Positions 35,545 to 45,088 of a stretch of DNA of 64,000 nt are shown piece by piece (the stretch's first letter is position 1; each line of letters begins with the position of its first letter). The notes beneath the pieces were generated by a model that had not been told where the DNA came from, ran no database searches, and saw only the letters and a list, made by a program, of their open reading frames with translations. The stretch comes from Pseudomonas gingeri (GTDB lineage: Bacteria > Pseudomonadota > Gammaproteobacteria > Pseudomonadales > Pseudomonadaceae): NCBI RefSeq assembly GCF_013385425.1, contig NZ_JACAQA010000013.1, forward strand, positions 39,456 to 103,455, read 5' to 3'. The position numbers and the translations under genes are program-made.

Positions 35545-36462
35545 TCAACGAAACTCGATGCCCGGCAGATCCATTTCGGGCACGTCGCCCAACAGGAAAT
35601 CGCGAAAGGCCAGAATGCGTTCCTTGCGCAGGCTGCTTTTCAGCCAGACCAGGTAGTAAGCCTCGCCCGAGCCGACGGCGGTCTTGAACGGCAGCCCGAG
35701 CAAACCGCCACGGACATCCTCGAGGATCAGGTACAGGTCACCGATCGAAACGCCGTGCCCGCGCATGGCGGCCGAGATCCCCTGGTCCAGGGTACTGAAC
35801 AGCTTGCCACGCTCCACCCTCGCCCGCCCTTCCCAGCCCATACCCGCCAACCAGCGCCGCCAGTCGCGCCGGTCCGTGGACGAGTGGATCAGTTCGTGCT
35901 GCTCCAGGGTGTCGAGACTCCAGGGTCCGGCCCCCAGAAGCTGACTCGAACAGATCGGAATCAGCCACTCGTCGAAGAGCTTGCAGCACTCGACCTGGGC
36001 ACCAAAACGCCCGTCGCCGAGCAGAATTGCACAGTCATAGGGTTCGGTGTGGAGGTCGACGGTGTCGATATCCATCCACACGCTGGACAGTTGCACCGGC
36101 AAGTCAGGGTTCACCTGCTTGAGGTTTTCCAGCGACTGCAACAGCCAGCGCATGGTCAGGCTCGACGGCGCCTTCAGCCGTAGCTGCTCGGCATTGGCGC
36201 GAAAAGGCAGACAGGCCTCCTCGATCACCTTGAACCCGGTTTTCAAGCCATGGGCCAGGCGTTGCCCGGCTTCGGTCAATTGCAGCTTCGGGCCATTGCG
36301 CTCGAACAGATGACAGCCGAACAGCGCCTCCAGATTGCGAATATGTCGACTGATGGCGCTCTGGGTCAGCGACAGTTCCTCGGCGGCGCGGGTAAACGAA
36401 GAGGACCGGGCCGCCACCTCGAAAGCACGCAGGGCATAGAGCGGTGGGATACGTTCGGCCAT
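35545..36462 (-). CDS. LysR-family transcriptional regulator (GcvA-like)
   Basis: A 305-residue LysR protein of the GcvA branch: PPLYALRAFEVAARSSSFTRAAEELSLTQSAISRHIRNLE and then LFERNGPKLQLTEAGQRLA. It is divergent from a lysE-type exporter gene. A nearly perfect palindrome (36469-36499) begins 7 bases before its ATG and contains its ribosome binding site, so it very likely controls its own translation or transcription as well as the exporter. The inducing ligand is probably the exported amino acid or analogue; that is inference. Confidence 0.9.
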   Translation of the reverse strand: MAERIPPLYALRAFEVAARSSSFTRAAEELSLTQSAISRHIRNLEALFGCHLFERNGPKLQLTEAGQRLAHGLKTGFKVIEEACLPFRANAEQLRLKAPSSLTMRWLLQSLENLKQVNPDLPVQLSSVWMDIDTVDLHTEPYDCAILLGDGRFGAQVECCKLFDEWLIPICSSQLLGAGPWSLDTLEQHELIHSSTDRRDWRRWLAGMGWEGRARVERGKLFSTLDQGISAAMRGHGVSIGDLYLILEDVRGGLLGLPFKTAVGSGEAYYLVWLKSSLRKERILAFRDFLLGDVPEMDLPGIEFR

Positions 36463-36468
36463 GGGCTC

Positions 36469-36499
36469 GCCTCACTATGATTAATAATCATAGTGAGGC
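36469..36499. promoter_or_regulatory. 31-bp palindrome in the LysR/LysE divergon, candidate operator
   Basis: Arms of 14 bases (36469-36482 and 36486-36499) are perfectly complementary around AAT. The core is CTCACTATGATT/AATCATAGTGAG, and it contains the LysR T-N11-A type pattern. It lies immediately upstream of the lysR start and 79 bases before the exporter start. Confidence 0.7.
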
Positions 36500-36577
36500 A
36501 CAGATTTATCCATTTTTCAAACCCGCGGCACTCCCTCAGGCTTGCCGGACTCGATTCTCCCGCGCAGGCGCTCCTCC

Positions 36578-37213
36578 ATGAACCTCTCGTTGCTACTGCT
36601 TTACCTGCTGAGCATTTCCCTGCTGATCGTGACACCCGGCCCGGTGGTCGCGCTGCTAGTCAACACCAGCCTGGGGGCCGGCAGTGGCCGGGCGCTGCTG
36701 ACGATGCTCGGCACCAATGGGGCGTCGCTGGTACTGGCGCTGCTGGCGGCGCTGATCCTGAGCGGCGGCCTTTCGCTCAACCTGCAATGGATCAATGTCG
36801 TCAGCCTGAGCGGCTGTCTGTTTATCGGTTACCTGGGGGTAAAGAGCCTTCAGGAAGCCCTCTCGACAGCTGTCGACGACGGTGTGCAAGCCACCAGGAG
36901 CGAGCGCCGCACCGGTTTCGTCAATGGCTTCCTGGTGGGTATTTCCAATCCCAAGGAGATCATCTTTTTCGTCTCCTTCTTCCCCCAATTCATCCAGGTC
37001 ACGCCGTCCTTCGGCCATAGCGTGGCGTTGCTCGCGGTGCTCTGGGCGGTGATCGACCTGGCGGCCATGACCTTCTATATCCTGCTCGCCCGCCAGGCTT
37101 TTGCGGTCAGGCACAAGGCCAAGATCACCTTCGCTTCCGGCACCCTGCTGCTGATGATGGCGATATTCGGAGTGCTGTACGCCGCCCGCGCGCTGCTCTC
37201 AAGCCTGAATTGA
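36578..37213 (+). CDS. LysE-family amino acid exporter
   Basis: A 211-residue inner-membrane protein with about six hydrophobic helices. It carries the LysE/RhtB N-terminal signature ISLLIVTPGPVVALLVNTSLGAGSGRALLTMLG and the mid-protein GFLVGISNPKEIIFFVSFFPQFI. The family exports basic, aliphatic or homoserine-like amino acids by exchange with protons. The ATG at 36578 is chosen because it starts directly before the first membrane helix. It is probably controlled by the adjacent divergent LysR. Confidence 0.9.
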   Translation: MNLSLLLLYLLSISLLIVTPGPVVALLVNTSLGAGSGRALLTMLGTNGASLVLALLAALILSGGLSLNLQWINVVSLSGCLFIGYLGVKSLQEALSTAVDDGVQATRSERRTGFVNGFLVGISNPKEIIFFVSFFPQFIQVTPSFGHSVALLAVLWAVIDLAAMTFYILLARQAFAVRHKAKITFASGTLLLMMAIFGVLYAARALLSSLN

Positions 37214-37309
37214 ATGGCGTGTTTTAGTCATGATTCGGTCAATGAATGATGATTAGCAGCGCGCCGCCGTTCTGCTAGGGTCTTTTACCTGGGTCAGGGA
37301 GAGCGGCGG

Positions 37310-38278
37310 ATGAACGAATTCGAACAACAGATCTTGTCGGTCAATGGGATCGAACTGAGCGTGCATGTGGCGGGGCCGCTTGACGGCCGGCCGGTGTGGC
37401 TTCTCCACGGCTTCCCGGAATGCTGGCATTCCTGGCGTAACCAGGTGCCGGCGCTGGTGCAGGCGGGTTATCGGGTGTTTGTCCCGGAGATGCGCGGCTA
37501 CGGGCGCAGCAGTGCCCCCGCCGATGTGAACGCGTACGACCTGCTGACACTCTGCGCCGATATCCAGGCCGCCATGGATGCCTTCGGGCACACGCAAGCC
37601 TGCATCGTCGGCCACGACTGGGGCGCGCCGGTGGCCTGGCACCTGGCGTTACTGGAGCCGCAGCGGGTCAAGGCGCTGGTCACCTTGTCGGTGCCTTTTG
37701 GCGGACGCCCCAAGCGCCCGGCGACCGAACTGATGCGCGAGCACTATGCCGATCGCTTCAACTACATCCTCTATTTCCAGGAACCCGGGATCGCCGAACA
37801 AGAACTCGATGCGGATATCGACCGGAGCTTGCGGGCGTTTATGGGCGACACCGAAGTCTTCCTGCAAACCAAGGCGGTCGATGCACGTTTGTTTGACGGC
37901 GTGGCAGTAGCCACGGAGTTACCCGATTGGTGTGCGCCCGCGGATTACGAAATCTACCGGCAGACCTTTGCCGGCCAGGGCTTTCGTGGCGCGCTGAACT
38001 GGTATCGCAACTTCGAACGCAACTGGCAGCGCACGGAGTTTCTGGCAGGTTTGCAGGTCCGGCAGCCGACATTGTTCCTGATCGGCGATCGCGACCCGGT
38101 GGGTGTGCTGGAAGCCCACACCATCAAACGCATGCCGGGGCTGGTGCCGCAACTCGAACAGCAGCTGATCGAGGATTGCGGGCACTGGATACAGAGTGAG
38201 AAAGCCGAGGCCGTGAATGCGGCAATGCTCGGGTTTCTTGGGCGGGTTTATGCCGAGGGGGCCGGAACAGCGAGCTGA
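37310..38278 (+). CDS. Epoxide-hydrolase-like alpha/beta hydrolase
   Basis: A 322-residue alpha/beta hydrolase. Oxyanion motif HGFPE at 33-37, nucleophile Asp103 in IVGHDWGAPVAWHLA, acid in LFLIGDRDPVG and His in IEDCGHWIQSEKA, with the two cap-domain tyrosines plausible in FNYILYFQEPG and YEIYRQTFAGQG. An Asp nucleophile with HGFPE and HDWG marks soluble epoxide hydrolases or haloalkane/fluoroacetate dehalogenases; epoxide hydrolase is favoured. GGGAGAGCGGCGG lies upstream of the ATG. Its 3' end overlaps the convergent MFS gene by 31 bases. Confidence 0.87.
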   Translation: MNEFEQQILSVNGIELSVHVAGPLDGRPVWLLHGFPECWHSWRNQVPALVQAGYRVFVPEMRGYGRSSAPADVNAYDLLTLCADIQAAMDAFGHTQACIVGHDWGAPVAWHLALLEPQRVKALVTLSVPFGGRPKRPATELMREHYADRFNYILYFQEPGIAEQELDADIDRSLRAFMGDTEVFLQTKAVDARLFDGVAVATELPDWCAPADYEIYRQTFAGQGFRGALNWYRNFERNWQRTEFLAGLQVRQPTLFLIGDRDPVGVLEAHTIKRMPGLVPQLEQQLIEDCGHWIQSEKAEAVNAAMLGFLGRVYAEGAGTAS

Positions 38279-39492
38279 GACAACGGGCGACTGGCAATCA
38301 GGATAAACAGCACCGACAGCAGCGCACAAAGCGCTCCCAGCAGAATCGAAGCCACGTAGCTCTGATAAAGGTCAAACAGCAGCCCCGCGACACTCCCGCC
38401 GATCAGGGCAGCGACCCCGACGGACATGTACAGGGCACCCAGAATGGCGCCCAGGTTCGCCGTGCCGAACCAGTTGGCCGCCACCGCCGGGTAGAGGGAA
38501 ATGCAGCCCCCATTGGCCACGCCGAAACACACGGCGAACAGCGCCAGCGTGGTGAAGGTATGGGCACCGAGCCACAGCAGATTGAGCAACACCAGCGCGA
38601 AGGTCAGCAGCATCAGCAAGCGCCGTGCGCCCATCCGGTCACCGAGGCTGCCCAGGAACAAGCGGCCGGCGACGTTGCCGACGCCGATAAGGCCGATCAG
38701 CAAATTGGCTTGGGTAGCGGAAATACCAAACTGGCGCGCGTAGGGATTGATGTGCACCAGCGCAAGAAACAGACCGACCGATCCAAAGAAAATCGCCCCG
38801 AAATACCACCAGAATCGCGCCGTTCCCGCGGCTTCGGCCAAGCCCATGCCGTTGGCGGCCACATGATGCTGGGGGCTTGAGGAAGAAGGCACGAGACCAT
38901 CCGGAAAAAGACCCAGCTCCTGTGGATGACTCCTGACCAGCGAAGCCACCAACAGACCGACCACAAGAATGGCCCCGGCAAAGATCTGCAGGGTCGACTC
39001 CCAGGAGAAATACTGCATCAGCAATCCGGCGACCGAGGGGCCGACAAAGGTCCCGACCCCGGTGCCCGCCAGCGCAATACCCGAAGCCTGGCTGCGGTTC
39101 TTCACAAACCAGCGCTGCACCGCCGTCACCGTCGGCACATACACCAGACCGACACCCAATCCGACCAGCACACAGAAGCACACCAGGAACCACTGCAAAG
39201 AGTCGGAGGCCAGGCTGCTGAGGAAAAAACCCAGCGCCAGCAAGACGATGCCAAGGCCGATCACGACCCGGGCCGAGATGCGATCGGCCAGAGAACCGGA
39301 GAAGACCCCGACCGAGTAATAGATCAGGGCCGTCAGCGAAAACACCGAGGCCACGGAAAAACGTCCCACCTCGAAGTTGGACTGGATCTGTGAGAGGAAC
39401 GCCCCGAAGGAGTAGGCACCGCCAAAGATAAGGGCCAGCAACACATGCGCCGCGAACACGACGTACCATCCCGGGAATACCTTGGTTTTCAT
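38248..39492 (-). CDS. MFS transporter of the oxalate/formate-antiporter-like (monocarboxylate) type
   Basis: A 414-residue inner-membrane carrier with about 12 hydrophobic segments. The start FPGWYVVFAAHVLLALIFGGAYSFGAFL, the loop GSLADRISARVV and the segment GLGVGLVYVPTVTAVQRWFVKNRSQASGIALAG match OFA/MCT-type carriers that move small carboxylates. The N-terminal ATG at 39492 (MKTKVFPGW) is chosen over an upstream one that would add a hydrophilic leader. Substrate unknown; the gene stands alone. Confidence 0.85.
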   Translation of the reverse strand: MKTKVFPGWYVVFAAHVLLALIFGGAYSFGAFLSQIQSNFEVGRFSVASVFSLTALIYYSVGVFSGSLADRISARVVIGLGIVLLALGFFLSSLASDSLQWFLVCFCVLVGLGVGLVYVPTVTAVQRWFVKNRSQASGIALAGTGVGTFVGPSVAGLLMQYFSWESTLQIFAGAILVVGLLVASLVRSHPQELGLFPDGLVPSSSSPQHHVAANGMGLAEAAGTARFWWYFGAIFFGSVGLFLALVHINPYARQFGISATQANLLIGLIGVGNVAGRLFLGSLGDRMGARRLLMLLTFALVLLNLLWLGAHTFTTLALFAVCFGVANGGCISLYPAVAANWFGTANLGAILGALYMSVGVAALIGGSVAGLLFDLYQSYVASILLGALCALLSVLFILIASRPLSQLAVPAPSA

Positions 39493-39876
39493 CACAGTCA
39501 GCTCTCGGATCCTGCTTATGGTTAAGCGCAACATCCATTTCAGGTCCGGTCATGGCTGCCGCATGCTCTTGTATATACATGAATATGCAACTTTACAGCC
39601 AACCTGCATCCGCGCGTATCAAAAACCCCATAAAAAACGTAATACATTGAATTTTATATAAAAAATATAAAACCACAGACCCGGTCGGCTTTTTTCGGCC
39701 GCCGCGTTCGGAATTCTTTTGCCGCACGACGATACATTCAGTAACGGCCTGTCTAGGCTTGGAACAACGTCGTTCGGATGGGCATCATTTCTTCCCAAGG
39801 ACAAGTTGCCGCACCATCAGGTTTAATCCAGACTGCTTGATCAATAGTTGTTCCACTACTTCTCGGGAAGGCAAAC
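39493..39876. other. 384-base non-coding region, A/T-rich in the middle
   Basis: No gene is seen. The middle (about 39620-39675) is markedly A/T-rich for this genome and contains an inverted repeat TTTTATAT/ATATAAAA at 39652-39659 and 39665-39672. It separates the divergent MFS and histidine-kinase genes, so it should hold both promoters, but I cannot assign -35/-10 elements with confidence. Confidence 0.6.
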
Positions 39877-42800
39877 GTGGCATACCGGTTTTCGCTCACA
39901 TCCCGAATGACGCTGCTCATTGTCATCATGTGCACAGTGCTCGTTGGCTCCGATATCTGGCGCAGCTTTACTGCTCGCTCGGTACAACTGGGCGAAGTGA
40001 CAACCGCCACCGCGAACCTTTCCCGCGCGATGGCTCAACATGCCGACGACACGTTCAAGGAAGCCGACCTGGTACTGAGCGGAGTTGTCGAGCGTGTCCA
40101 ACGCGACGGCACCACCGCACCGGCACTGGAGCGCTTGCACCAGCTCTTTGTCTCGCGACTCAGCGAACTCTCGCAACTCGATGGCCTCTATCTGTTCGAC
40201 CGCAATGGCGAGTTGCTGGTCAGTTCGTTACCCGGGCCTTTGCGCAGCTACAACAACTCTGATCGTGAGTATTTCATCTTTCATCAAAATCACCCTGATC
40301 AGGGCGTGCGGATATGGCCTCCGCTGCGCAGCCGCTCTACGGGAAAGTGGACGATTCCGGTGTCGCGACGCATTGACAATCCAGACGGCAGCTTTGCCGG
40401 TATCGCCGCCGCCACGATCGATCTTGATTTTTTCTCGCAGTTTTATAATCGCCTCGAGATCGGGCAGGAAGGAGCCGTTGCCCTGGAATTTGACTCAGGC
40501 GTCATGGCCGTCCGGCGTCCATTCGAAGAACGCCTGATCGGCGCAGACGTGACCACTACCCGGCTTTTCCAGGAGCACAAACTACAACCGCAAGGCGGTA
40601 CCTTTTCCATTGCCTCGGCTCAGGACGGCGTGGTCCGCCTGAATAGCTATCGCAGCCTGAATGACTATCCGCTGTTCGTCGCCGCGGCCCTCTCGAAGGA
40701 TGAAAACCTCGCCGCCTGGTGGTCGGATACGCTGTGGCATGCCGCGGGAGTGGGGTTGCTGGTCTGCGTGCTGATCATTTTCGGCCTGCGCCTGATTCGC
40801 CAGGTAAACCTGCAAAGCAAAACCGAAAAAGAGCTGGCCGCGAGCCTGGAAACCACCCGGGCGATCCTGGAGACAGCCGCCAACCCGATTATCACGGTCG
40901 ATGGCGCAGGCAAGGTACGATCACTCAACCCAGCCGGCCAACGGGCGTTCGGCTACGACACAGAGGAAATACTCGGGCGCAATATCAGGACGCTTGTCCC
41001 GGAATCTCACCTCGCGGCGTACAACGCTTATACCGCAGAATTCTCACAGCAGAGCTTCACTGAAACCGGTAGCAGCGTGGAATTGTCCGGCTTGCGCAAG
41101 GACGGGTCGACCTTTCCACTCTACGCCTCCACCAGTTCAATGAAAGGCACCGACGAACGCTGCTTCGTCTGTGTCATGACCGATATCACCGAACAGAAGA
41201 AACACCGCAGCGATCTTGCCGCCACCCGTGACCACCTCCTGTTGGCCGCCGATATCGCCGAGCTCGGCATTTGGTCATGGAACCTGTGCGACGGTACGCT
41301 GCATTGGAATGATCGTATGTTCGAGATCTATGGCTACTCACAGGCGCTGGTCGAGAATGGCCTGAACTTCGAACATTGGCGCTCGCGTTTTCACCCGGAT
41401 GACCTGGAGATAGTCATCGCCGCACTCAACGCGGTGATCGATGATCGCGAACAGCGCCTGCCATCGTTCCGGATCGTCCTGCCCGACGGGCGAGTGCGCT
41501 ACCTGGAAACCCGCGTCCGGGTCGAACGTGATGCCAGCGGTACACCGACCCTCATGACCGGGATCAATCATGACGTGACGGCCCAACATGAAATGGAAGT
41601 GAGCCTGCGCCATGCCAAGGAGCAGGCCGATGCGGCGAGCGCAGCCAAATCATCCTTCCTGGCGAACATGAGCCATGAAATCCGCACGCCCATGAACGCC
41701 GTATTGGGGATGTTGCATCTGGTGCAGTTCACGCCGCTGAACCTGCGTCAGCGCGACTATGTGAGCAAGGCCCAGACAGCCGCCCAGTCGCTGCTTGGGC
41801 TGCTCAATGACATTCTCGATTATTCGAAGATCGAGGCGGGCAAGCTCCAGCTGGATCCGCATCCATTCGACTTCGAACCCTTGATGCAGGACCTGGGTGT
41901 CGTATTGGCCGGCAACCAGGGCCAGAAGGATATCGAAGTGTTGTTCGATATCGATCCGGCCCTCCCCAGTGGCCTGATCGGCGACAGCCTGCGCTTGCAG
42001 CAGGTCTTGATCAATCTCGCCGGCAATGCCCTCAAATTCACCTTGAAAGGACAGGTCATCGTCAGTCTTGAGCTCCTGGAGCGCACGGCCTCCAAGGTCC
42101 AGGTCCGAATTGCCGTAACGGACAGCGGCATCGGCATGAGCCCCGAACAGATAGAACATATCTTTGAAGGTTTCAATCAGGCCGAAGCCTCGACCTCACG
42201 CCGCTTCGGCGGCTCGGGTCTCGGCCTGGTCATCTGCAAGCGCCTGGTCAAACTGATGGGGGGCGATCTGCTGGTGGAAAGCCGCCCTGATGTGGGCAGC
42301 CGGTTCTGGTTCGATGTCTGGCTGAAGGTGGACGCAGGCGCAACGACAAGGACCCTCCCCGCCAACCATTCAATGCGGGTGCTGGTGGTCGACGACAACC
42401 CGATTGCCGCCGAGTTGCTGATGCGCACGGTGGCCGCCCTGGAATGGCAGGCCGACCTCGTCTCCTCGGGTGTCGAGGCCGTGAACAAGATAAGCAAGGC
42501 CCTCCATGAGGGAGAGCGTTATGACGTGGTCCTGATGGATTGGCGGATGCCGGATTTGAATGGCATGAGCGCGGCCAAGTTGATTCGCGAACTGAAAGGA
42601 CGGCTACCGCCGCCCGTGGTCGTCATGATCACCGCCTATGGGCGCGAAGTCCTCGCCGAGAGCCATGATCGCGGCGATGCCCCTTTTGCCGGGTTCATTA
42701 CCAAGCCCGTGACGCCCCGACAGCTGACCGAGGTCATTTTGCGGGCGTTGCAAGGCATCGACACACCGACTGAGACTCCAGCGCTTGAGCACAAACCTTC

Positions 42801-43836
42801 AAGGCGTCTTGCGGGTCTCAACTTCCTGGTGGTGGAAGACAACGCCTTGAACCGTCAGGTCATCGAGGAGCTGCTGAAATCGGAGGGCGCCTCCGTGCAA
42901 TTGGCCGAAGGCGGTTTTGAGGGGGTCAACTGCGTGATAACGGGGAACACGTCCTTCGATGCCGTGCTGATGGATGTGCAGATGCCTGACATCGATGGCT
43001 ACGAAGCGACCCGGAGAATTCGCGCCAACCCCCGCTTTACCACGCTGCCCATCATTGCGATTACCGCCAATGCGTCCTCTTCCGATCGGCAGGCCTGTTT
43101 GCAGGCGGGGATGAACGGGCATGTCGGCAAACCGATCGATATCGAGCATCTGGTTTCGGTGCTGCGGGCACAACTGGAGGGAAAAGAGCCCCCGGCGCCA
43201 GTCGCGCGCCCTGTCGCAAATGATCCGGTCATGGAACAAGACGAACTTATTGAAGACCATGCTTCGATCGTCAAGCGGCTGGATGGAAACCTGAACCTGA
43301 TACGCAGTGTCCTGAAGATCTTTGGTGCCGAGACGGAAAAGCAACTCCAGAACCTGGACGAGCAGATAGCGCAAAAAAACCGGGTGGGCGCCGCCAGTGT
43401 ATTGCATGCCATCAAGGGCAGCGCCGGCACCATGGGTGCCCTCGCGCTTTCAAGAAGAGCCGGCCAGCTTGAGCAGGCGCTGAACGCTGGTGCGGCATCG
43501 GCAGCCGACGATCCTCTGGTCAATGGCTGCAGTGCTGAACTGCGGCAATTGATGCAGGCCAGCCTTGAGCAATTGACCATAGCGTTCGCCGAGCCCGCGG
43601 GTCCGGTTGAGCCGGCTGGAGAGGCGTTGCCTTTGACTGAATGGCGGCTGCATTTAAACGAAATACTCACGCTGCTGAATGCTTCGAACCTGCAAGCCAT
43701 TGCGGCGGCGGAAGCACTTCTTGCCCAAACGCCGGCGGAACGACTGGCCCGATTCAATCCGTTTATCAAACAGGTCAGGGCATTGGACTTTACGGCCGCC
43801 GCACTGAGTGCCTATGAAATGCTGGAGCAAGCCTGA
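39877..43836 (+). CDS. Hybrid sensor histidine kinase with two receivers and HPT domain
   Basis: A 1,319-residue membrane kinase. Order: N-terminal membrane helix (about 10-30), extracytoplasmic dCACHE-like sensor (to about 285), second membrane helix (HAAGVGLLVCVLIIFGLRLI), PAS 1 (from about 325), PAS 2 (about 450-570), HisKA with His600 in FLANMSHEIRTPMN, HATPase with N box INLAGNALKFT, G1 DSGIGM and GGSGLGLVICK. Then REC 1 with Asp888 (VVLMDWRMPD), REC 2 with Asp1033 (AVLMDVQMPD) and a C-terminal HPT with His1177 (LHAIKGSAGTMG). All phosphorelay residues are present. A GTG start at 39877 has GGGAAGG upstream; an ATG ten codons later is possible. It is 2 bases from the next gene, a REC-GGDEF cyclase that is its probable output. 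Confidence 0.92.
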   Translation: MAYRFSLTSRMTLLIVIMCTVLVGSDIWRSFTARSVQLGEVTTATANLSRAMAQHADDTFKEADLVLSGVVERVQRDGTTAPALERLHQLFVSRLSELSQLDGLYLFDRNGELLVSSLPGPLRSYNNSDREYFIFHQNHPDQGVRIWPPLRSRSTGKWTIPVSRRIDNPDGSFAGIAAATIDLDFFSQFYNRLEIGQEGAVALEFDSGVMAVRRPFEERLIGADVTTTRLFQEHKLQPQGGTFSIASAQDGVVRLNSYRSLNDYPLFVAAALSKDENLAAWWSDTLWHAAGVGLLVCVLIIFGLRLIRQVNLQSKTEKELAASLETTRAILETAANPIITVDGAGKVRSLNPAGQRAFGYDTEEILGRNIRTLVPESHLAAYNAYTAEFSQQSFTETGSSVELSGLRKDGSTFPLYASTSSMKGTDERCFVCVMTDITEQKKHRSDLAATRDHLLLAADIAELGIWSWNLCDGTLHWNDRMFEIYGYSQALVENGLNFEHWRSRFHPDDLEIVIAALNAVIDDREQRLPSFRIVLPDGRVRYLETRVRVERDASGTPTLMTGINHDVTAQHEMEVSLRHAKEQADAASAAKSSFLANMSHEIRTPMNAVLGMLHLVQFTPLNLRQRDYVSKAQTAAQSLLGLLNDILDYSKIEAGKLQLDPHPFDFEPLMQDLGVVLAGNQGQKDIEVLFDIDPALPSGLIGDSLRLQQVLINLAGNALKFTLKGQVIVSLELLERTASKVQVRIAVTDSGIGMSPEQIEHIFEGFNQAEASTSRRFGGSGLGLVICKRLVKLMGGDLLVESRPDVGSRFWFDVWLKVDAGATTRTLPANHSMRVLVVDDNPIAAELLMRTVAALEWQADLVSSGVEAVNKISKALHEGERYDVVLMDWRMPDLNGMSAAKLIRELKGRLPPPVVVMITAYGREVLAESHDRGDAPFAGFITKPVTPRQLTEVILRALQGIDTPTETPALEHKPSRRLAGLNFLVVEDNALNRQVIEELLKSEGASVQLAEGGFEGVNCVITGNTSFDAVLMDVQMPDIDGYEATRRIRANPRFTTLPIIAITANASSSDRQACLQAGMNGHVGKPIDIEHLVSVLRAQLEGKEPPAPVARPVANDPVMEQDELIEDHASIVKRLDGNLNLIRSVLKIFGAETEKQLQNLDEQIAQKNRVGAASVLHAIKGSAGTMGALALSRRAGQLEQALNAGAASAADDPLVNGCSAELRQLMQASLEQLTIAFAEPAGPVEPAGEALPLTEWRLHLNEILTLLNASNLQAIAAAEALLAQTPAERLARFNPFIKQVRALDFTAAALSAYEMLEQA

Positions 43837-43838
43837 CC

Positions 43839-44780
43839 ATGGAGCGAATTCTCGAAGATTGGCTGCTTCATACAAACCGACGTCCCAAGATTCTGATTGC
43901 TGACGATCAGCCCACTAATATCCGGGTGTTGTACGAACTGTTTTCCGCACAGTGCGACATCTTCATGGCGGCCAATGGCGAGCAGGCGCTGAAGATATGC
44001 CGGGCCGAGTTGCCCGACCTGATTCTGCTCGACGTGGTGATGGAGGATATCGATGGCCACGAGGTGTGCCGCCGACTCAAGGCCGATCCGTTGACAAGCA
44101 CGATACCGGTCATCTTCATCACCGCGCAGAACCAGGCCGCGGATGAAGTGATTGCGCTGGGGCTCGGAGCGGTCGACTTCATCATAAAACCCATCAATTC
44201 GGTCATCGTGCGGGCCCGGGTCCAAACGCACCTGACCTTGAAGTTGCAGGGCGACTTGTTGCGTGCGAGTGCCTTTCTGGATGGTTTGACCGGAGTGGGC
44301 AATCGACGCAAGTTCGACGACGACTTGCTCACCAACTGGCGCCAGTGCTTGCGCGACAAGGTGCCCATCTCCCTTATCTTGCTGGATATCGACTACTTCA
44401 AGCGTTACAACGACCGCTATGGCCATCAGAGTGGGGACAGCTGCCTGAAGTTGGTCGCCAAGACGCTTTGCGAGTCGCTCCGGCGTCCCCATGACAAGGT
44501 GGCGAGGTATGGCGGCGAGGAGTTTGCCTGCATTTTGCCGAAAACGAAGCTTGAAGACGCGGCCAGGATAGCCGAGGCCATGCAGGAGCGTATCCGGGCG
44601 CTGGATATCGAGCATCTCGGCTCGGAGGTTGATCGGGTGGTCACCACCTCCTCGGGTGTGGCGACGCTGCTGCCTGCACTCGGTGGCAGTCCGGAGGCAC
44701 TGTTGGCGGCGGCGGATGTGCAGCTTTATGAGGCGAAGCGTGGCGGCCGGGCGCGGGTTTGTGCGGCTGGAGATGAGTGA
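43839..44780 (+). CDS. Response regulator with diguanylate cyclase (REC-GGDEF)
   Basis: A 313-residue protein: receiver at about 17-130 with phosphoacceptor Asp65 (ILLDVVMED) and Lys in FIIKPI, then a GGDEF domain with the active-site GGEEF at 225-229 and an I-site RxxD (Arg216-Asp219) exactly five residues upstream. An active, product-inhibited c-di-GMP synthase is expected. It starts 2 bases after the kinase stop, so the two are cotranscribed and form a phosphorelay from the CACHE sensor to c-di-GMP. The pilus gene rcpA begins about 300 bases downstream on the same strand; whether c-di-GMP drives Flp pili here is inference. Confidence 0.93.
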   Translation: MERILEDWLLHTNRRPKILIADDQPTNIRVLYELFSAQCDIFMAANGEQALKICRAELPDLILLDVVMEDIDGHEVCRRLKADPLTSTIPVIFITAQNQAADEVIALGLGAVDFIIKPINSVIVRARVQTHLTLKLQGDLLRASAFLDGLTGVGNRRKFDDDLLTNWRQCLRDKVPISLILLDIDYFKRYNDRYGHQSGDSCLKLVAKTLCESLRRPHDKVARYGGEEFACILPKTKLEDAARIAEAMQERIRALDIEHLGSEVDRVVTTSSGVATLLPALGGSPEALLAAADVQLYEAKRGGRARVCAAGDE

Positions 44781-45088
44781 TGGCCAATCGACGAGCCATC
44801 GTCGAACATTCCTCCGGTAATCAGATTGCGCTGTCGCACGCATATTTACATTCAACGCTTTCTTTTATGGCGCTTTGCCTTGATTGAACTACCGTCAAAC
44901 AAAGAACAAGCCATACCGGCTTGAATTACCCACGTAGTGTTCAGCGATCAGATAACGGAGCAGTCAGACCAGCGTCTGACGTCTGGTCGTGCGCGGTATC
45001 AAGGATATTGCGCAATCCATTGGTGGTTGGGCTGGCCTGGGGCACCCTGGTTCAACCCACAGACGGCCTGTTCGGCGAGGATGAAGTT
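44781..45088. other. 308-base region upstream of rcpA
   Basis: No convincing gene. A weak open frame runs through from 44921 in frame with rcpA, but its translation looks random and lacks a ribosome site. The region holds the perfect inverted repeat at 44963-44980 and should include the rcpA-tadD promoter. Confidence 0.6.
44963..44980. promoter_or_regulatory. Perfect inverted repeat upstream of rcpA
   Basis: GTCAGAC, spacer CAGC, GTCTGAC, followed directly by a further GTCTGGTC that pairs with GACCAG at 44967-44972. It lies about 110 bases before the rcpA start. Candidate regulator site; no known consensus is claimed. Confidence 0.45.

Noticed and set aside
44921..45088. N-terminal extension of rcpA in the same frame
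   Set aside because: The 56 extra codons are not secretin-like and would bury the signal peptide; GAGG precedes the ATG at 45089.
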